Position numbers and translations under genes: made by a program
DNA from: Alkalibacterium olivapovliticus
Lineage (GTDB): Bacteria > Bacillota > Bacilli > Lactobacillales > Carnobacteriaceae_A
Assembly (NCBI RefSeq): GCF_003003275.1
Contig: NZ_PVTO01000022.1
Location: 1 to 40,797, forward strand
Direction of reading: 5' to 3'
Length of the DNA stretch: 40,797 nucleotides
Shown here: positions 1-9,689 of the stretch, one piece after another
How the letters are laid out: each line of letters begins with the position of its first letter
Numbering within the stretch: the first letter of the stretch is position 1
Notes under the pieces: generated by a model
Seen by the model: only the letters and a program-made list of their open reading frames with translations
What the model was told of the DNA's origin: nothing
The model's database searches: none

Positions 1-101
1 TTAAAGAAGATGACCCCAGTAGCTTATCGGGATCACCTTCTATGGACTGCATAATATTGTTTTTTTAATGTGTCTAGTTTATAGGTAGAGATTCAGTTAT
101 T

Positions 102-866
102 ATGGATCAGTTTAAACTAGGAAGTAGGATTTATCAGGCAATCGTTGATGGGACTCAGAATGGTTACTTAGAGTACTTACACGAGCGGCGACTTAAAAAA
201 GATGAGATGCGCGTAAGTGGCGCATATGCTTGGACTAAAGGGAATCACATCGATGATCAGGTAGCCAGGGCAGTCGAATCATTAGGTCTGAACTACCAAA
301 TGGAAAAAGCTGGTTATACATGGGAATACTTGCAGTTTACATTGAATGAAGACGCTGAAAAACATTTAATTATTATTAAAAACTCAAGAAGAACAAGTGA
401 TTTTTTCGATGGAAAAATTAACAGTAAAAAACGAAAAAATTACTTAACACCATTATCTGATATTAATTCTGCACAGCTAAAAGCTTCCGGCATTTCATTC
501 TCAGAGATTAATGAACAAATCGAACTAGAATTAGGCAATCCTGCTGAAATTCAAGCAGTAATGAATCATACCCAGTTATCTGCTGGTGGTGAATATTCTC
601 GATTCTACATCGTAACTTATGAAATAAATGAAGTAACTAAAATGATTGATTCTATAAAACTTACGATGCCTAATAGTGAAACGATGACACTTGTGGAAGT
701 AGATGACTTGACTCCTTTTATTGAAAGTAGTCGAGTGGATATCACAATGGAAGATATTGCTCCTATCAAGTCTGAAATAAGTACAGAACATACTGTATAT
801 TCAGGTGATGATAATGCATTTGGGTACTCTATACCCGCTGAAGAAGAAAGCGAATCAGAAGGATAA
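102..866 (+). CDS. Uncharacterised protein paired with an XRE/ImmA regulator
   Basis: A 254-residue soluble protein with no signal peptide or membrane segment. The N-terminal half is basic and mixed (a KGNHIDDQ stretch near residue 50). The C-terminal half is rich in beta-type segments (RFYIVTYEIN, residues about 167-176) and the tail is very acidic (EEESESEG). The ATG has a weak GGTAGAG ribosome site 11 nt upstream. The gene ends 29 nt before the next start, so the two probably form one operon. I do not recognise a catalytic motif. It resembles uncharacterised proteins, possibly the DUF5986 group, that sit next to XRE-ImmA/IrrE genes, but this family link is from memory and unconfirmed. A substrate or partner of the downstream protease is a reasonable guess only. 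Confidence 0.7.
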   Translation: MDQFKLGSRIYQAIVDGTQNGYLEYLHERRLKKDEMRVSGAYAWTKGNHIDDQVARAVESLGLNYQMEKAGYTWEYLQFTLNEDAEKHLIIIKNSRRTSDFFDGKINSKKRKNYLTPLSDINSAQLKASGISFSEINEQIELELGNPAEIQAVMNHTQLSAGGEYSRFYIVTYEINEVTKMIDSIKLTMPNSETMTLVEVDDLTPFIESSRVDITMEDIAPIKSEISTEHTVYSGDDNAFGYSIPAEEESESEG

Positions 867-895
867 CTACTTAATTATATAAGGAAGTGTTTAAC

Positions 896-2068
896 ATGTT
901 CTACGGAGAGAAATTAAAAGATCTAAGAGAATTACATGGTCTCTCCAGAAAAGAACTTGCTCATAAAATTAACGTTTCTGAGCAAGCTCTTTGGCAGTAT
1001 GAAAATCAGTACACAGTACCAAAATTTGAAATTATAAACGAGTTTAAAAAAATATTTTTTGTAAAACCCCAGTTCTTTTATACTGATCCTTTTATTAAGC
1101 CTGTAGTTGATATTGAATGTATTGCTTATAGAGCTGACGACAGAGATTCAAGAAAAAAAGCAAAAATGGAGATTACTTATATTAATTTTATTAATTATTT
1201 CATTTCTACTTTTGAAAAGGTACTAACTTCGCCTGATCATTCATTACACTCTCTGAGAAAAACTATAGAAACTCATATTTATCAAAACCAACTTGAAACA
1301 ACTGATTTCAAGATGACTATTAAACAAGCTGCTTCATTGGCTAGAAGACACCTTGCTATTACAGAAAATAAAGAATTGCTCTATAAGTTAGAGTTATCTG
1401 GCATTTATATATTAGAAAAAAATATGGGCTTGACTATTGATGCCTATAGTACTTGGACAAAGAACAATATCCCCTTTATAATACTTGGCACTACGAAAAA
1501 ATCCTCTGTACGTCGAAATTTTGATTTCGCTCACGAACTTGGACATTTGCTGCTGCATCGACATATTGATATGGATAGTTTAGACAACGAAGAACACCGG
1601 CGCATCGAAAAAGAAGCAAATGATTTCGCTTCTTTTTTCCTGCTCCCAGAAGATGACTTCATTCAAGATTTTAATTTGATTTCTAAAAAATCAAATCCCG
1701 ACTCCTATATTGAGCTGAAGATGAAATATCATGTTTCTATTGCGGCTTTAGAAAATCGAGCTTATAAACTTAAGCTTTTAACCTATGAAGAGAATCGATA
1801 TTTTTATTCTGCTCTTAACCGTATGAAATACAGGGTAGTTGAACCTCTAGATGCGGATATCCCCATCGTAAAACCTGGTAAGATACGTGCAATGCTCACT
1901 ATCATCTTGGATAATCATTTACTGATATTGGACAATCTGCTGGAAGACTATTCTATTGAACTCCCTTTCCTTGAATCTCTAATTGGGATCGACGACGATA
2001 TACTCAAAAAATATATAGGTCAAACCAGAACTGATTATTTTGCTGATAATATTGTGAATTTATTTTAG
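896..2068 (+). CDS. XRE-family regulator fused to ImmA/IrrE metallopeptidase
   Basis: A 390-residue protein with an N-terminal helix-turn-helix (residues about 4-55, containing SRKELAHKINVSEQALWQYE) and a C-terminal ImmA/IrrE zinc metallopeptidase domain. The active-site HELGH is at residues 213-217, with a downstream glutamate-rich helix (EKEANDFASFFLLP) supplying the third ligand. Known relatives are derepressors that cleave a partner repressor or are stress regulators. The ATG at 896 is preferred over the in-frame GTG at 887, because AAGGAAG (881-887) overlaps that GTG and lies 8 nt from the ATG. The domain pair is sure. The target is unknown; the 254-residue neighbour is the first candidate. 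Confidence 0.9.
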   Translation: MFYGEKLKDLRELHGLSRKELAHKINVSEQALWQYENQYTVPKFEIINEFKKIFFVKPQFFYTDPFIKPVVDIECIAYRADDRDSRKKAKMEITYINFINYFISTFEKVLTSPDHSLHSLRKTIETHIYQNQLETTDFKMTIKQAASLARRHLAITENKELLYKLELSGIYILEKNMGLTIDAYSTWTKNNIPFIILGTTKKSSVRRNFDFAHELGHLLLHRHIDMDSLDNEEHRRIEKEANDFASFFLLPEDDFIQDFNLISKKSNPDSYIELKMKYHVSIAALENRAYKLKLLTYEENRYFYSALNRMKYRVVEPLDADIPIVKPGKIRAMLTIILDNHLLILDNLLEDYSIELPFLESLIGIDDDILKKYIGQTRTDYFADNIVNLF

Positions 2069-2096
2069 AAAAGATAAAAATAATTAGATTATACAA

Positions 2097-2160
2097 AAGA
2101 GCACAATCCCTGTCACTGTAATTTGTTTATGATGACTAAAACAGGTATTGTGCTTTTTTA
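2097..2160. terminator. Bidirectional intrinsic terminator between convergent genes
   Basis: AGCACAAT-CCCTGT pairs with ACAGG-TATTGTGCT. It is followed by TTTTTTA on the plus strand and by CTCTTTT on the minus strand. It separates the XRE-ImmA gene from the end of the trp-aroF operon. Confidence 0.8.
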
Positions 2161-2179
2161 TAGTTCATTAGTTATCTTC

Positions 2180-3220
2180 TTATCTCGTCAGACTTTCAGC
2201 TGCTTTTTGTATCGACCGGCCTTCAAATGATGCCAGTTTATGAGCTTTTTCCATTAGACCGGCAAATTCATCTGGTGTTAAGCATTGTTCACCGTCGCTC
2301 CAAGCATTTTCTGGGTCATTGTGCACTTCGATCATCAGCCCGTCCGCTCCAGCAACGATGCCTGATTTTGCGCCAGCTTCGACAAGGTAGGATTCTCCTC
2401 CGGCATGACTAGGATCAATGATAATAGGTAAATGAGATAGTTTCTTGATTACAGGGACTGCCTGAATATCCAGTGTATTGCGTGTTTCCGGTTCAAAGGT
2501 ACGGATACCACGTTCACACAAGATCACGTTCTCGTTTCCTTCCGACATAATGTACTCCGCAGACATCAACCATTCTTTGTAAGTAGCTGACAGTCCACGT
2601 TTGAGCAGGACTGGTGTCTTCGTTTTGCCCACTTCTTTCAGCAAGTCGAAGTTCTGCATGTTTCGTGCACCGATTTGAATCACATCAACAGACTCCTCAA
2701 ATTCATCTATCCATTTAACAGACATCAATTCGGTGACGATCGGCAGTCCGGTTTCTTTTTTGGCAGCCTGAAGCATGCGCAGGCCTTCAAGTTCTAATCC
2801 CTGAAAACTGTAAGGTGATGTGCGGGGTTTGAATGCCCCCCCACGTAAAAAGTTAGCTCCGGCCTTTTTGACTCTTTTGGCTATGCCAATAATCTGTTCT
2901 TCACTTTCCACTGAACAGGGGCCCGCTATAATGCCCAGTCGTTCGCCTCCGATGGTTTCATCTCCAATCGTTATGATACTATTCTCAGGATGAAACTTAC
3001 GGTTCGCCCGTTTGAAGGGTTCTTCCACCCGTATGATCTGTTCGACCTCGTGGTGTGCTCTAATCTGATCTGTATTGATGACACTTGTATCTCCGATCAA
3101 GCCGAGAAAATCACGTTTGACATCTGAAAAGTGACTCACATCGACTCCTTGAGACTCCAGGCTCTTCATCAGATTCTTAATTTTATCTGCCTTTGTTCCT
3201 GCTTTTAACACAATAATCAT
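2180..3220 (-). CDS. aroF: 3-deoxy-7-phosphoheptulonate (DAHP) synthase
   Basis: A 346-residue enzyme joining phosphoenolpyruvate and erythrose 4-phosphate, the first step of the shikimate pathway. An N-terminal ferredoxin-like regulatory domain (residues 1-70) is followed by the type I-beta barrel with GPCSVES, GARNMQNFDLL, LLKRGLS, CERGIRTFEP and DPSHAGGE, as in Thermotoga-type synthases. There is no fused chorismate mutase. The start has a strong GGAGGAG site. It lies 69 nt downstream of trpA on the same strand with no terminator between, so it is probably the last gene of the trp operon. This would raise chorismate supply when tryptophan synthesis is induced. Feedback by Tyr or Phe through the N-terminal domain is known for the family but unproven here. 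Confidence 0.93.
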   Translation of the reverse strand: MIIVLKAGTKADKIKNLMKSLESQGVDVSHFSDVKRDFLGLIGDTSVINTDQIRAHHEVEQIIRVEEPFKRANRKFHPENSIITIGDETIGGERLGIIAGPCSVESEEQIIGIAKRVKKAGANFLRGGAFKPRTSPYSFQGLELEGLRMLQAAKKETGLPIVTELMSVKWIDEFEESVDVIQIGARNMQNFDLLKEVGKTKTPVLLKRGLSATYKEWLMSAEYIMSEGNENVILCERGIRTFEPETRNTLDIQAVPVIKKLSHLPIIIDPSHAGGESYLVEAGAKSGIVAGADGLMIEVHNDPENAWSDGEQCLTPDEFAGLMEKAHKLASFEGRSIQKAAESLTR

Positions 3221-3289
3221 ACTGTTATCTCCTCCGTCAGTCCTACTCGGTTTTTTGTTTATATTTATTCATGTGGGTCTATCTTAAAT

Positions 3290-4078
3290 TTATATTTGCT
3301 TTGAGCGTTTAGATGCCTGAATGAGTTCTACGATTTTATCTCTCTTATCTTCATGGAAGCAGGTAATGATCTCACTTCCGACGACTACCCCATCACCAAA
3401 TGCGCTGAGTTGTCTGACCTGTTCCGGTGTAGACACACCAAATCCAGCAAGGACCGGTTTAGACGTTAGTGCTTTGACTCTTTTGATGTAGTCTCCTACT
3501 GTGCTCTCGAATTCAACTTGCGCACCCGTTGTGCCTTTCACTGTGACCGCATATAAAAACCCTTCTGTTTTTTCAGCAATCTGCTCCAGTCGTTCATCTG
3601 GACTGGTCAAAGCCGCTAGTCGAATCAAGGCGACTTCGTTCTCTGTCAGATAACTGGTGATATGATTTTCTTCTTCCATCGGCAGATCGGGAATAATCAG
3701 TCCATCCACTCCGGAATCGATACAGTCTTTGGCAAACGCTTCAATGTTGTAAGCAAAAATCGGATTCATATAGGTCATTAGGATAATGGGGATTTTTCGG
3801 TCCTGTTTGGTGTCTTTCAACTTGCCTAATACATCTCTCAACGACACATTTTTCTCCAGCGCTCGTAAGCCTGCAGCCTGAACAGTCGGCCCATCAGCTA
3901 CTGGGTCAGAAAAAGGAATGCCCAGTTCCAAAGCAGTCGCGCCCGATTCTTCCAGAAACTGGATACGCTCAGCTAAGCCATCCAGTCCGCCATCTCCAGC
4001 CATGATATAAGGAACAAATATCTTGTCCCCTCCTGTCAGAGTATCCTCGAAGGCTTGTTGTAACGTTGTTTTACTCAT
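3290..4078 (-). CDS. trpA: Tryptophan synthase alpha subunit
   Basis: A 262-residue TIM barrel that cleaves indole-3-glycerol phosphate to indole and glyceraldehyde 3-phosphate and passes indole to TrpB. The catalytic pair is visible as E51 in ALELGIPF and D62 in PVADGPT. The phosphate-binding segment [10 protein letters not shown] and the VVVGSEI strand are also intact. The ATG overlaps the trpB stop by 8 bp (ATGAGTAA), which implies translational coupling and 1:1 synthesis. Length is normal for the family. Confidence 0.97.
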   Translation of the reverse strand: MSKTTLQQAFEDTLTGGDKIFVPYIMAGDGGLDGLAERIQFLEESGATALELGIPFSDPVADGPTVQAAGLRALEKNVSLRDVLGKLKDTKQDRKIPIILMTYMNPIFAYNIEAFAKDCIDSGVDGLIIPDLPMEEENHITSYLTENEVALIRLAALTSPDERLEQIAEKTEGFLYAVTVKGTTGAQVEFESTVGDYIKRVKALTSKPVLAGFGVSTPEQVRQLSAFGDGVVVGSEIITCFHEDKRDKIVELIQASKRSKQI

Positions 4079-5276
4079 TGACCTGTCCTCCCAATCTTTC
4101 TTTCACTGTTTCAACATCCTTGTCTCCTCTTCCAGACAAGCAGATAATCAGGCTTTGATCCGGATTCATCTGTTTGGCAATTTTCTGTGCATAGGAAATC
4201 GCGTGAGCTGTTTCAAGCGCAGTAATGATGCCTTCTTTGCGAGACAGGAGCTGCAGTCCATCCAATGCTTCCTGATCAGTAATGCCTTCATAGGTCACCC
4301 GTTTGGTTTCCTTGAGGTAACTATGCTCTGGGCCAATACCTGGGTAGTCCAGTCCCGCTGAAATAGAGAATGGTTCTGTGATCTGACCGGCTTCGTCTTG
4401 AAGCAGATAAGACAACATACCATGCAGAACGCCCACTTTACCGGCAGTCAGCGTTGCCGCATGCTGTCCTGTTTCGATCCCTTTCCCGGCAGCTTCTGCT
4501 CCATATAACTTGACCGATTCCTCATTTACGAATGGGGTAAACATGCCTATCGCATTACTTCCCCCTCCGACACACGCAACGATCGCATCAGGCAATTTGT
4601 GCTCCAGTTCGTCAAATTGTTCTTTGGTTTCATCTCCGATCACACTCTGGAAATCACGGACCATTTTTGGAAAAGGATGTGGGCCGACTACTGATCCGAT
4701 AATATAATGAGTGTCTTCCACATTCGCAACCCAGTAGCGGAGTGCTTCATTAACTGCGTCTTTAAGCGTGCCTTCCCCCTGATCAACACTGACGACTTCG
4801 GCTCCTAATAGCTCCATACGAAAGACATTTAATTTCTGACGTCTCACATCTTCTTTCCCCATAAAGATGATGCATTCAAGGTCCAGCAGCGCACAGACTG
4901 TAGCTGTAGCAACCCCATGCTGCCCGGCGCCTGTCTCCGCAACGACTTTCCGTTTCCCCATTCTCTGAGTGAGCAGGGCTTGCCCTAAAGCATTATTGAT
5001 TTTGTGTGCTCCTGTGTGATTCAGGTCCTCCCGTTTCAAGTAAATCTTCGGCCCGCCAAATTCTTCCGTCAAACGTTTGGCAAACGTTAAAGGGGTTTCC
5101 CGACCGACGTAATCTTTTAAGTATCCTTTCATTTCCTTATTGAATGCCGGATCGTTTTTTGCCTCTTCATATGCTTCTTCCAGTTCTATAATGGCCGGCA
5201 TCAATGTTTCGGGTACAAATCGTCCACCGAACTGTCCAAAATGTCCCTGTTTATCTGGTAAACCTTCTTTAATCAT
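4071..5276 (-). CDS. trpB: Tryptophan synthase beta subunit
   Basis: A 401-residue PLP enzyme that condenses indole with serine to tryptophan. The PLP lysine is K92 in [11 protein letters not shown], the catalytic glutamate lies in AETGAGQHG, and the phosphate cup is [12 protein letters not shown]. The N-terminal [15 protein letters not shown] is typical of TrpB1, the form that pairs with TrpA. It overlaps trpF by 8 bp at its start and trpA by 8 bp at its end, so it is tightly coupled inside the operon. Confidence 0.98.
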   Translation of the reverse strand: MIKEGLPDKQGHFGQFGGRFVPETLMPAIIELEEAYEEAKNDPAFNKEMKGYLKDYVGRETPLTFAKRLTEEFGGPKIYLKREDLNHTGAHKINNALGQALLTQRMGKRKVVAETGAGQHGVATATVCALLDLECIIFMGKEDVRRQKLNVFRMELLGAEVVSVDQGEGTLKDAVNEALRYWVANVEDTHYIIGSVVGPHPFPKMVRDFQSVIGDETKEQFDELEHKLPDAIVACVGGGSNAIGMFTPFVNEESVKLYGAEAAGKGIETGQHAATLTAGKVGVLHGMLSYLLQDEAGQITEPFSISAGLDYPGIGPEHSYLKETKRVTYEGITDQEALDGLQLLSRKEGIITALETAHAISYAQKIAKQMNPDQSLIICLSGRGDKDVETVKERLGGQVNE

Positions 5277-5898
5277 TGTTATCGTTTCTCCTCTCGCTTA
5301 TCGTTTCCTTTATCTGCTTTGCCTGGTGAGTAAACTGTCGAATCTTCTCATTGTCTTTCTGTCCGTTTGTTTCTACGCCACTGGATACATCTACCCCTAT
5401 TGGCTTTACCTGCTGAATCGCTTCTTTTACATTCTCAGGAGATAAGCCCCCAGCTAGAAAGAAAGGAATCATCAGCTCTTCATTTTTAAATGCGGACCAG
5501 TCAAACGGTTCTCCGCTTCCCGGTTTCGGGCTGTCAATCAGTATATACTCGGCTACGTCCTGGTAAAGGATTGCCTGACTGATTTTATTAAAAGACAAGG
5601 CCTTGATAAGGGGCGTATTCAGCTGTCTGCATTCTTCTAACGTTTCATCTCCGTGCAGCTGCACATAATCCAGTCTAACGGCCTGACTGATCTGATTCAC
5701 TTCTGCTAATGGCTGATGCCGAAAGACGCCTACCACTTTAACTGCCGAGTCTGACAAACTTTCTTTAATGTCTCTTGCCTGCTCGATCGACACTTTACGT
5801 TTACTTTCTGCAAATACGAGTCCAATATAGTCCGCACTTGCTTCTACAGCTGCTTGTGCCGAATCTATAGTCTGAATACCACATATTTTAACCAGCAT
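5269..5898 (-). CDS. trpF: Phosphoribosylanthranilate isomerase
   Basis: A 209-residue TIM barrel performing the Amadori rearrangement of N-(5-phosphoribosyl)anthranilate. The N-terminal VKICGI contains the catalytic cysteine (C6). The C-terminal GVDVSSGVE supplies the phosphate-binding loop, and [10 protein letters not shown] is the usual beta-7/8 segment. The start overlaps trpC by 11 bp and the end overlaps trpB by 8 bp. It is a separate monofunctional gene, not fused to trpC as in enterobacteria. Confidence 0.96.
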   Translation of the reverse strand: MLVKICGIQTIDSAQAAVEASADYIGLVFAESKRKVSIEQARDIKESLSDSAVKVVGVFRHQPLAEVNQISQAVRLDYVQLHGDETLEECRQLNTPLIKALSFNKISQAILYQDVAEYILIDSPKPGSGEPFDWSAFKNEELMIPFFLAGGLSPENVKEAIQQVKPIGVDVSSGVETNGQKDNEKIRQFTHQAKQIKETISERRNDNND

Positions 5899-6679
5899 AG
5901 CTGCTTGCTCCCTTTTTGAAGGACTGAATCAGTGCTTGAGGGTCTTTTGATTTCATAAGTGTTTCTCCCACCAGTATGGCTCGTGCACCTGCATCAAACG
6001 CTCGCTTGATGTCTTGAGGAGTCTTCATACCGCTCTCACTCACTAAAACTTGGTTGTCTGTATTGATTTTTTTTGCCAGGCGTTCTGTTGTCTCAACTGA
6101 CACGTCAAAAGTGTTTAAATTCCGATTATTCACACCTATCAGTTTCGGCTGAATGACTTGGGCCCGTTCGAGTTCTTCTTCATTATGCACTTCAACCAGT
6201 ACTTCAAGTCCCAAATTTACAGCATGATTATTCAAGCTGTTTAACTGGTCATCCGACAAAGCAGCCACAATCAGCAATATCACATCTGCTCCGTAAGCAT
6301 AAGCCCGGTCGATTTGAATAGGATCAATAATGAAATCTTTGTTTAAAATCGGGAGATCCACTGCTTCTCTGACTGCAGCCAAGTCTCCCATTGTTCCTTT
6401 GAAAAACGGTTCATCTGTCAGGACAGAAATCATGGATGCACCTGCTTCTTCATAAAGCTTCGCCTGCTTTTCCGGCTGTATTCCGTGATTGATTTCTCCT
6501 TTGGATGGAGAAGAGCGTTTAAACTCTGCGATGACCTGTATGTCGCTTGCTTCTTTGCATCTGTCATAAAAAGAGCGGACAGGACCTGTTCTTTTACGCG
6601 TGTCACTTTTGACTGAATTTTTCAGTTCACTGACTTCTTTCTGCTTTTCATTTAAAATTTTTGTTAGAATCGTCTCCAT
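5888..6679 (-). CDS. trpC: Indole-3-glycerol-phosphate synthase
   Basis: A 263-residue TIM-barrel enzyme that closes the indole ring from CdRP with loss of CO2. Catalytic motifs are intact: AEFKRSSPSKG (E52, K54, with K60 in the SPSKG loop), ILNKDFIID (the general-acid lysine), GVNNRNL, VSESG and AILVGETLMKS. It begins directly after the trpD stop with no intergenic base and overlaps trpF at its 3-prime end. Confidence 0.96.
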   Translation of the reverse strand: METILTKILNEKQKEVSELKNSVKSDTRKRTGPVRSFYDRCKEASDIQVIAEFKRSSPSKGEINHGIQPEKQAKLYEEAGASMISVLTDEPFFKGTMGDLAAVREAVDLPILNKDFIIDPIQIDRAYAYGADVILLIVAALSDDQLNSLNNHAVNLGLEVLVEVHNEEELERAQVIQPKLIGVNNRNLNTFDVSVETTERLAKKINTDNQVLVSESGMKTPQDIKRAFDAGARAILVGETLMKSKDPQALIQSFKKGASSYAG

Positions 6680-7693
6680 TCACGCACTCTCCTTCCTGTA
6701 AGCGACCAAGTAATTCAGTCGCTCTAAAGCTGCTCCGGAATCAATGCTTTCTTCTGCCAGCCGAACCCCTTCTTCTGGTGTCTGGGCTTTTCCGCTGGCG
6801 AGTAAGCCTAAGCCGGCATTTAGAAGGACAACGTCTCGATGAGGTCCTTTTCCTCCCTCTAATACTGAGCGCAATATAACTGCATTCTCTCTGGCATTTC
6901 CGCCTTTGAGTGCACTATTGTCGACTGTTTCCAGCCCCACATCTTCCGGAGAAAGGTCGAAAGCTGTCAATCCCTCTTCGGTGACCAAGATACAGTGATT
7001 GGTGCCGGCTAAGGACGCTTCATCCAATCCGCCGGCTCCATGAACAACGACTGCTCTTTTTCTACCCAGTTTATGGAGAACGTTTCCGACATCCATCAGA
7101 ACATCTTCACGGTACACGCCTATCAACTGAGTGGTCAATGCTGCCGGATTCGTGAGAGGCCCGATCAGATTAAAAATAGTCGGAATCCCCAAGGCTTTTC
7201 TCACAGGCATCACATGCTTCATAGCTGGATGCACATTGGGTGCGAATAAAAAGGCGATTCTATTCTTTTCAAGCAGGTCTGACATGCCTTCAGGCGTCGC
7301 ACTTAGATGAACGCCCAGTTCTTCCAGCACATCGGCACTCCCTGTCTGACTGGAAATACTGCGGTTCCCATGCTTGGCTACAGTCATGCCTGCTCCAGCT
7401 AAAACAAATGCGCTGGTGGTACTGATATTAAAGCTCTGAGAGCCATCTCCACCTGTCCCGCAGTTATCCATTACATCAGGCAAATTTCTGGGCAGTTTCA
7501 CCGCGACTTCCCGCATCACTTTTGCCAGTCCCGTCAGTTCACTCACTGCCTCTCCTTTAGAACGCAGCGCAGTCAGAAAAGCTGCCTTCTGCCGTTCATC
7601 AGTTGTGTCACTGAATAACAAACGGCTTGCCTCTTCCATCTCATCCGTTGTGAGGTCTTTGTGCATCAGTACTCTCTCAATATAGGTCTTCAT
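6680..7693 (-). CDS. trpD: Anthranilate phosphoribosyltransferase
   Basis: A 337-residue enzyme transferring phosphoribose from PRPP to anthranilate. The diagnostic glycine-rich PRPP site DNCGTGGDGSQSFNIST spans about residues 76-92. KHGNRSISSQTGSADVLE follows at about 107-124 and VHGAGGLDEAS forms the substrate loop. The start overlaps the trpG stop by 4 bp (ATGA). It is a stand-alone protein, not fused to TrpG. Confidence 0.97.
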   Translation of the reverse strand: MKTYIERVLMHKDLTTDEMEEASRLLFSDTTDERQKAAFLTALRSKGEAVSELTGLAKVMREVAVKLPRNLPDVMDNCGTGGDGSQSFNISTTSAFVLAGAGMTVAKHGNRSISSQTGSADVLEELGVHLSATPEGMSDLLEKNRIAFLFAPNVHPAMKHVMPVRKALGIPTIFNLIGPLTNPAALTTQLIGVYREDVLMDVGNVLHKLGRKRAVVVHGAGGLDEASLAGTNHCILVTEEGLTAFDLSPEDVGLETVDNSALKGGNARENAVILRSVLEGGKGPHRDVVLLNAGLGLLASGKAQTPEEGVRLAEESIDSGAALERLNYLVAYRKESA

Positions 7694-8283
7694 CTGGCGT
7701 CCACCTCTTCTCTGCTGATGGTGTCTAAAAAGTTCTGAATCATCTGTCTGCCGTCCTGTGTTCCGATCGATTCAGGATGAAACTGTACCCCATATATAGG
7801 GAAAAAGTTATGTTTCACTGCCATGATTTCCCCATCAGTGATTGACGTGGCTGTCACCGTCAGACACTCCGGCAGCGTCTCTTTCAAAATAACCAGCGAA
7901 TGGTATCGCATGACTTCGATCTCTTCTTTCAATCCTTTGAACAGGTCTGCCTGATGATGCAGGACTTGTGCAGTCTTTCCGTGCTTCACTACATCCGCAT
8001 GACTCACCGTGCCGCCAAATGCTTCTCCGATGGCTTGATGTCCCAGACAAATACCTAAAATAGGAAACTCTGCCTGCAACTCTTTAACGATGTCTATACA
8101 AATGCCTGCTTCGCCTGGCGTTCCTGGTCCTGGTGATAAGACGATTGCCTCAGGATTAAGTACGCGTATCTCGTCTACGGTTATTGCGTCATTTCGTACG
8201 ACGGTCACGTCTTCTCCACACTCTCCTAAATATTGATACAAGTTATAGGTAAATGAATCATAGTTATCAATCAGTAAAATCAT
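7690..8283 (-). CDS. trpG: Anthranilate synthase component II (glutamine amidotransferase)
   Basis: A 197-residue class I amidotransferase giving ammonia to TrpE. The nucleophile is C79 in GICLGHQ and the remaining triad residues are H169 and E171 in FHPES. The oxyanion loop LSPGPGTPGEAG is present at about 49-60. In some Firmicutes this subunit also serves PabB in folate synthesis, but its place here with 4-bp ATGA overlaps on both sides ties it to tryptophan synthesis. Confidence 0.96.
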   Translation of the reverse strand: MILLIDNYDSFTYNLYQYLGECGEDVTVVRNDAITVDEIRVLNPEAIVLSPGPGTPGEAGICIDIVKELQAEFPILGICLGHQAIGEAFGGTVSHADVVKHGKTAQVLHHQADLFKGLKEEIEVMRYHSLVILKETLPECLTVTATSITDGEIMAVKHNFFPIYGVQFHPESIGTQDGRQMIQNFLDTISREEVDAR

Positions 8284-9647
8284 TTTTGTCCAACCTCCAG
8301 TAGGGATTTCGCTTTGTTTAACGTTTCCTGGTATTCCGTTGCAGGGTCAGAATCATACACGATTCCCGCACCCGCCTGTACATAAGCCATTTTGTCTTTC
8401 ACCACCATTGTCCGGATCGCTAGTGCCAGATCCAGATCGCCATTCAGATTAATGTAGCCGATCGAACCAGAATACACACCGCGCAAACTGTCTTCCATCT
8501 CATTGACAATTTGCATCGCCCGAATTTTAGGGGCACCTGATACGGTCCCTGCAGGCAAGGTAGTCGTCAATGCGTCCAGTCCTGTTAGTCCTTCTGCCAA
8601 TGTCCCGCTGACTTCCGAGACGATATGCATCACATGTTGGAACCGTTCGATCGTCATGAATGTATCGATTGAGATCGATCCGATTTTTGATACGCGGCCT
8701 AAATCATTTCGACTCAAGTCAACGAGCATCTTATGTTCTGCGGATTCTTTTTCATCTGATAGCAGATCTTCTGCATACGCCTCATCTTCTTCTGCTGTTT
8801 TTCCTCTCGGTCTCGTACCTGCAATCGGATTAGTAACGACTTTATCGCCCGTTACCTTGATCAGACTTTCCGGAGAAGCTCCCAGCACGATGTACTCTTC
8901 AAAATCTACGAAAAACATATAGGGAGAAGGGTTGGCTACTCTCAGTTTCCGGTAGAATGTAAAAGGATCTACTTCAAACGCTGCTTTCATTCGCTGAGAC
9001 AAGACGACTTGGAAAATGTCCCCGTCAACGATCCGTTCCTTCGCCTTTGTCACCAGCTTCATAAAACTGTCTTTGTCATGAGAAGTTGAAAACTCTAGCG
9101 GAGTCAGCTCACTCATTTGTTCGTCTACCGGTTGCTGGATCATGTTTTCAATGGAATATATTTGCTGATCCAAGTCCATATTGCCATCAATGTCCAGTGC
9201 AACAATAGTTACTTCCTGTTTTTTATGATCAAACACCACTAGCTCCTGATAAAACATCAGATGAATATCCGGCATGTTGATTTCGTCTGTTAACCGCTCT
9301 CCAATGTGTTCATATTCGCGAATCGCATCATACCCAATGTAGCCGATCGCTCCTCCATAGAATGGAAAAGGCAGGTCTAAAGAGATATTCGGGATATGTT
9401 CTTTCACGACATCCAGAGGCCTTTTATGAATTGTTTTTTCCCTGCTGCCTTCTATCACAGTAACGACTCGTTCGTTTCCGATGATTTCCTTATAAGGGTC
9501 CATCCCGATAAAGGAATATCGTCCCTTTTCACCGTGACCGCTTGAACTTTCTAATATAAATTTCTTTCTCCCAGTCAATCGCTGAAACACTGAAATCGGC
9601 GTCAGCATATCTCCATTTATTTCTTTCGTTTTGTATTGAATACTCAT
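8280..9647 (-). CDS. trpE: Anthranilate synthase component I
   Basis: A 455-residue chorismate-utilising enzyme making anthranilate with TrpG. The tryptophan feedback site is visible as ILESS near residues 31-35 followed by GRYSFIG. The C-terminal chorismate domain has LSQRM, GASPESLIKV, NPIAGTRPRGKT and DLSRNDLGRV. It is the first structural gene. AGGGGAGA lies before the ATG, and the T-box terminator is about 45 nt upstream. Activity is probably limited both by product binding and by leader attenuation. Confidence 0.97.
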   Translation of the reverse strand: MSIQYKTKEINGDMLTPISVFQRLTGRKKFILESSSGHGEKGRYSFIGMDPYKEIIGNERVVTVIEGSREKTIHKRPLDVVKEHIPNISLDLPFPFYGGAIGYIGYDAIREYEHIGERLTDEINMPDIHLMFYQELVVFDHKKQEVTIVALDIDGNMDLDQQIYSIENMIQQPVDEQMSELTPLEFSTSHDKDSFMKLVTKAKERIVDGDIFQVVLSQRMKAAFEVDPFTFYRKLRVANPSPYMFFVDFEEYIVLGASPESLIKVTGDKVVTNPIAGTRPRGKTAEEDEAYAEDLLSDEKESAEHKMLVDLSRNDLGRVSKIGSISIDTFMTIERFQHVMHIVSEVSGTLAEGLTGLDALTTTLPAGTVSGAPKIRAMQIVNEMEDSLRGVYSGSIGYINLNGDLDLALAIRTMVVKDKMAYVQAGAGIVYDSDPATEYQETLNKAKSLLEVGQK

Positions 9648-9689
9648 TGTTTTCTCCCCTTTAAATTGATTGTTTGGCTTTAATTTGAG

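Noticed and set aside
1-45. Hairpin-like segment near the left edge (AGAAG...CTTCT)
   Set aside because: It contains two A-C mismatches and no U run, and the context is cut by the window edge, so no function can be assigned.
887-895. GTG start for the XRE-ImmA gene
   Set aside because: The GTG overlaps the AAGGAAG ribosome site that is well spaced for the ATG at 896.
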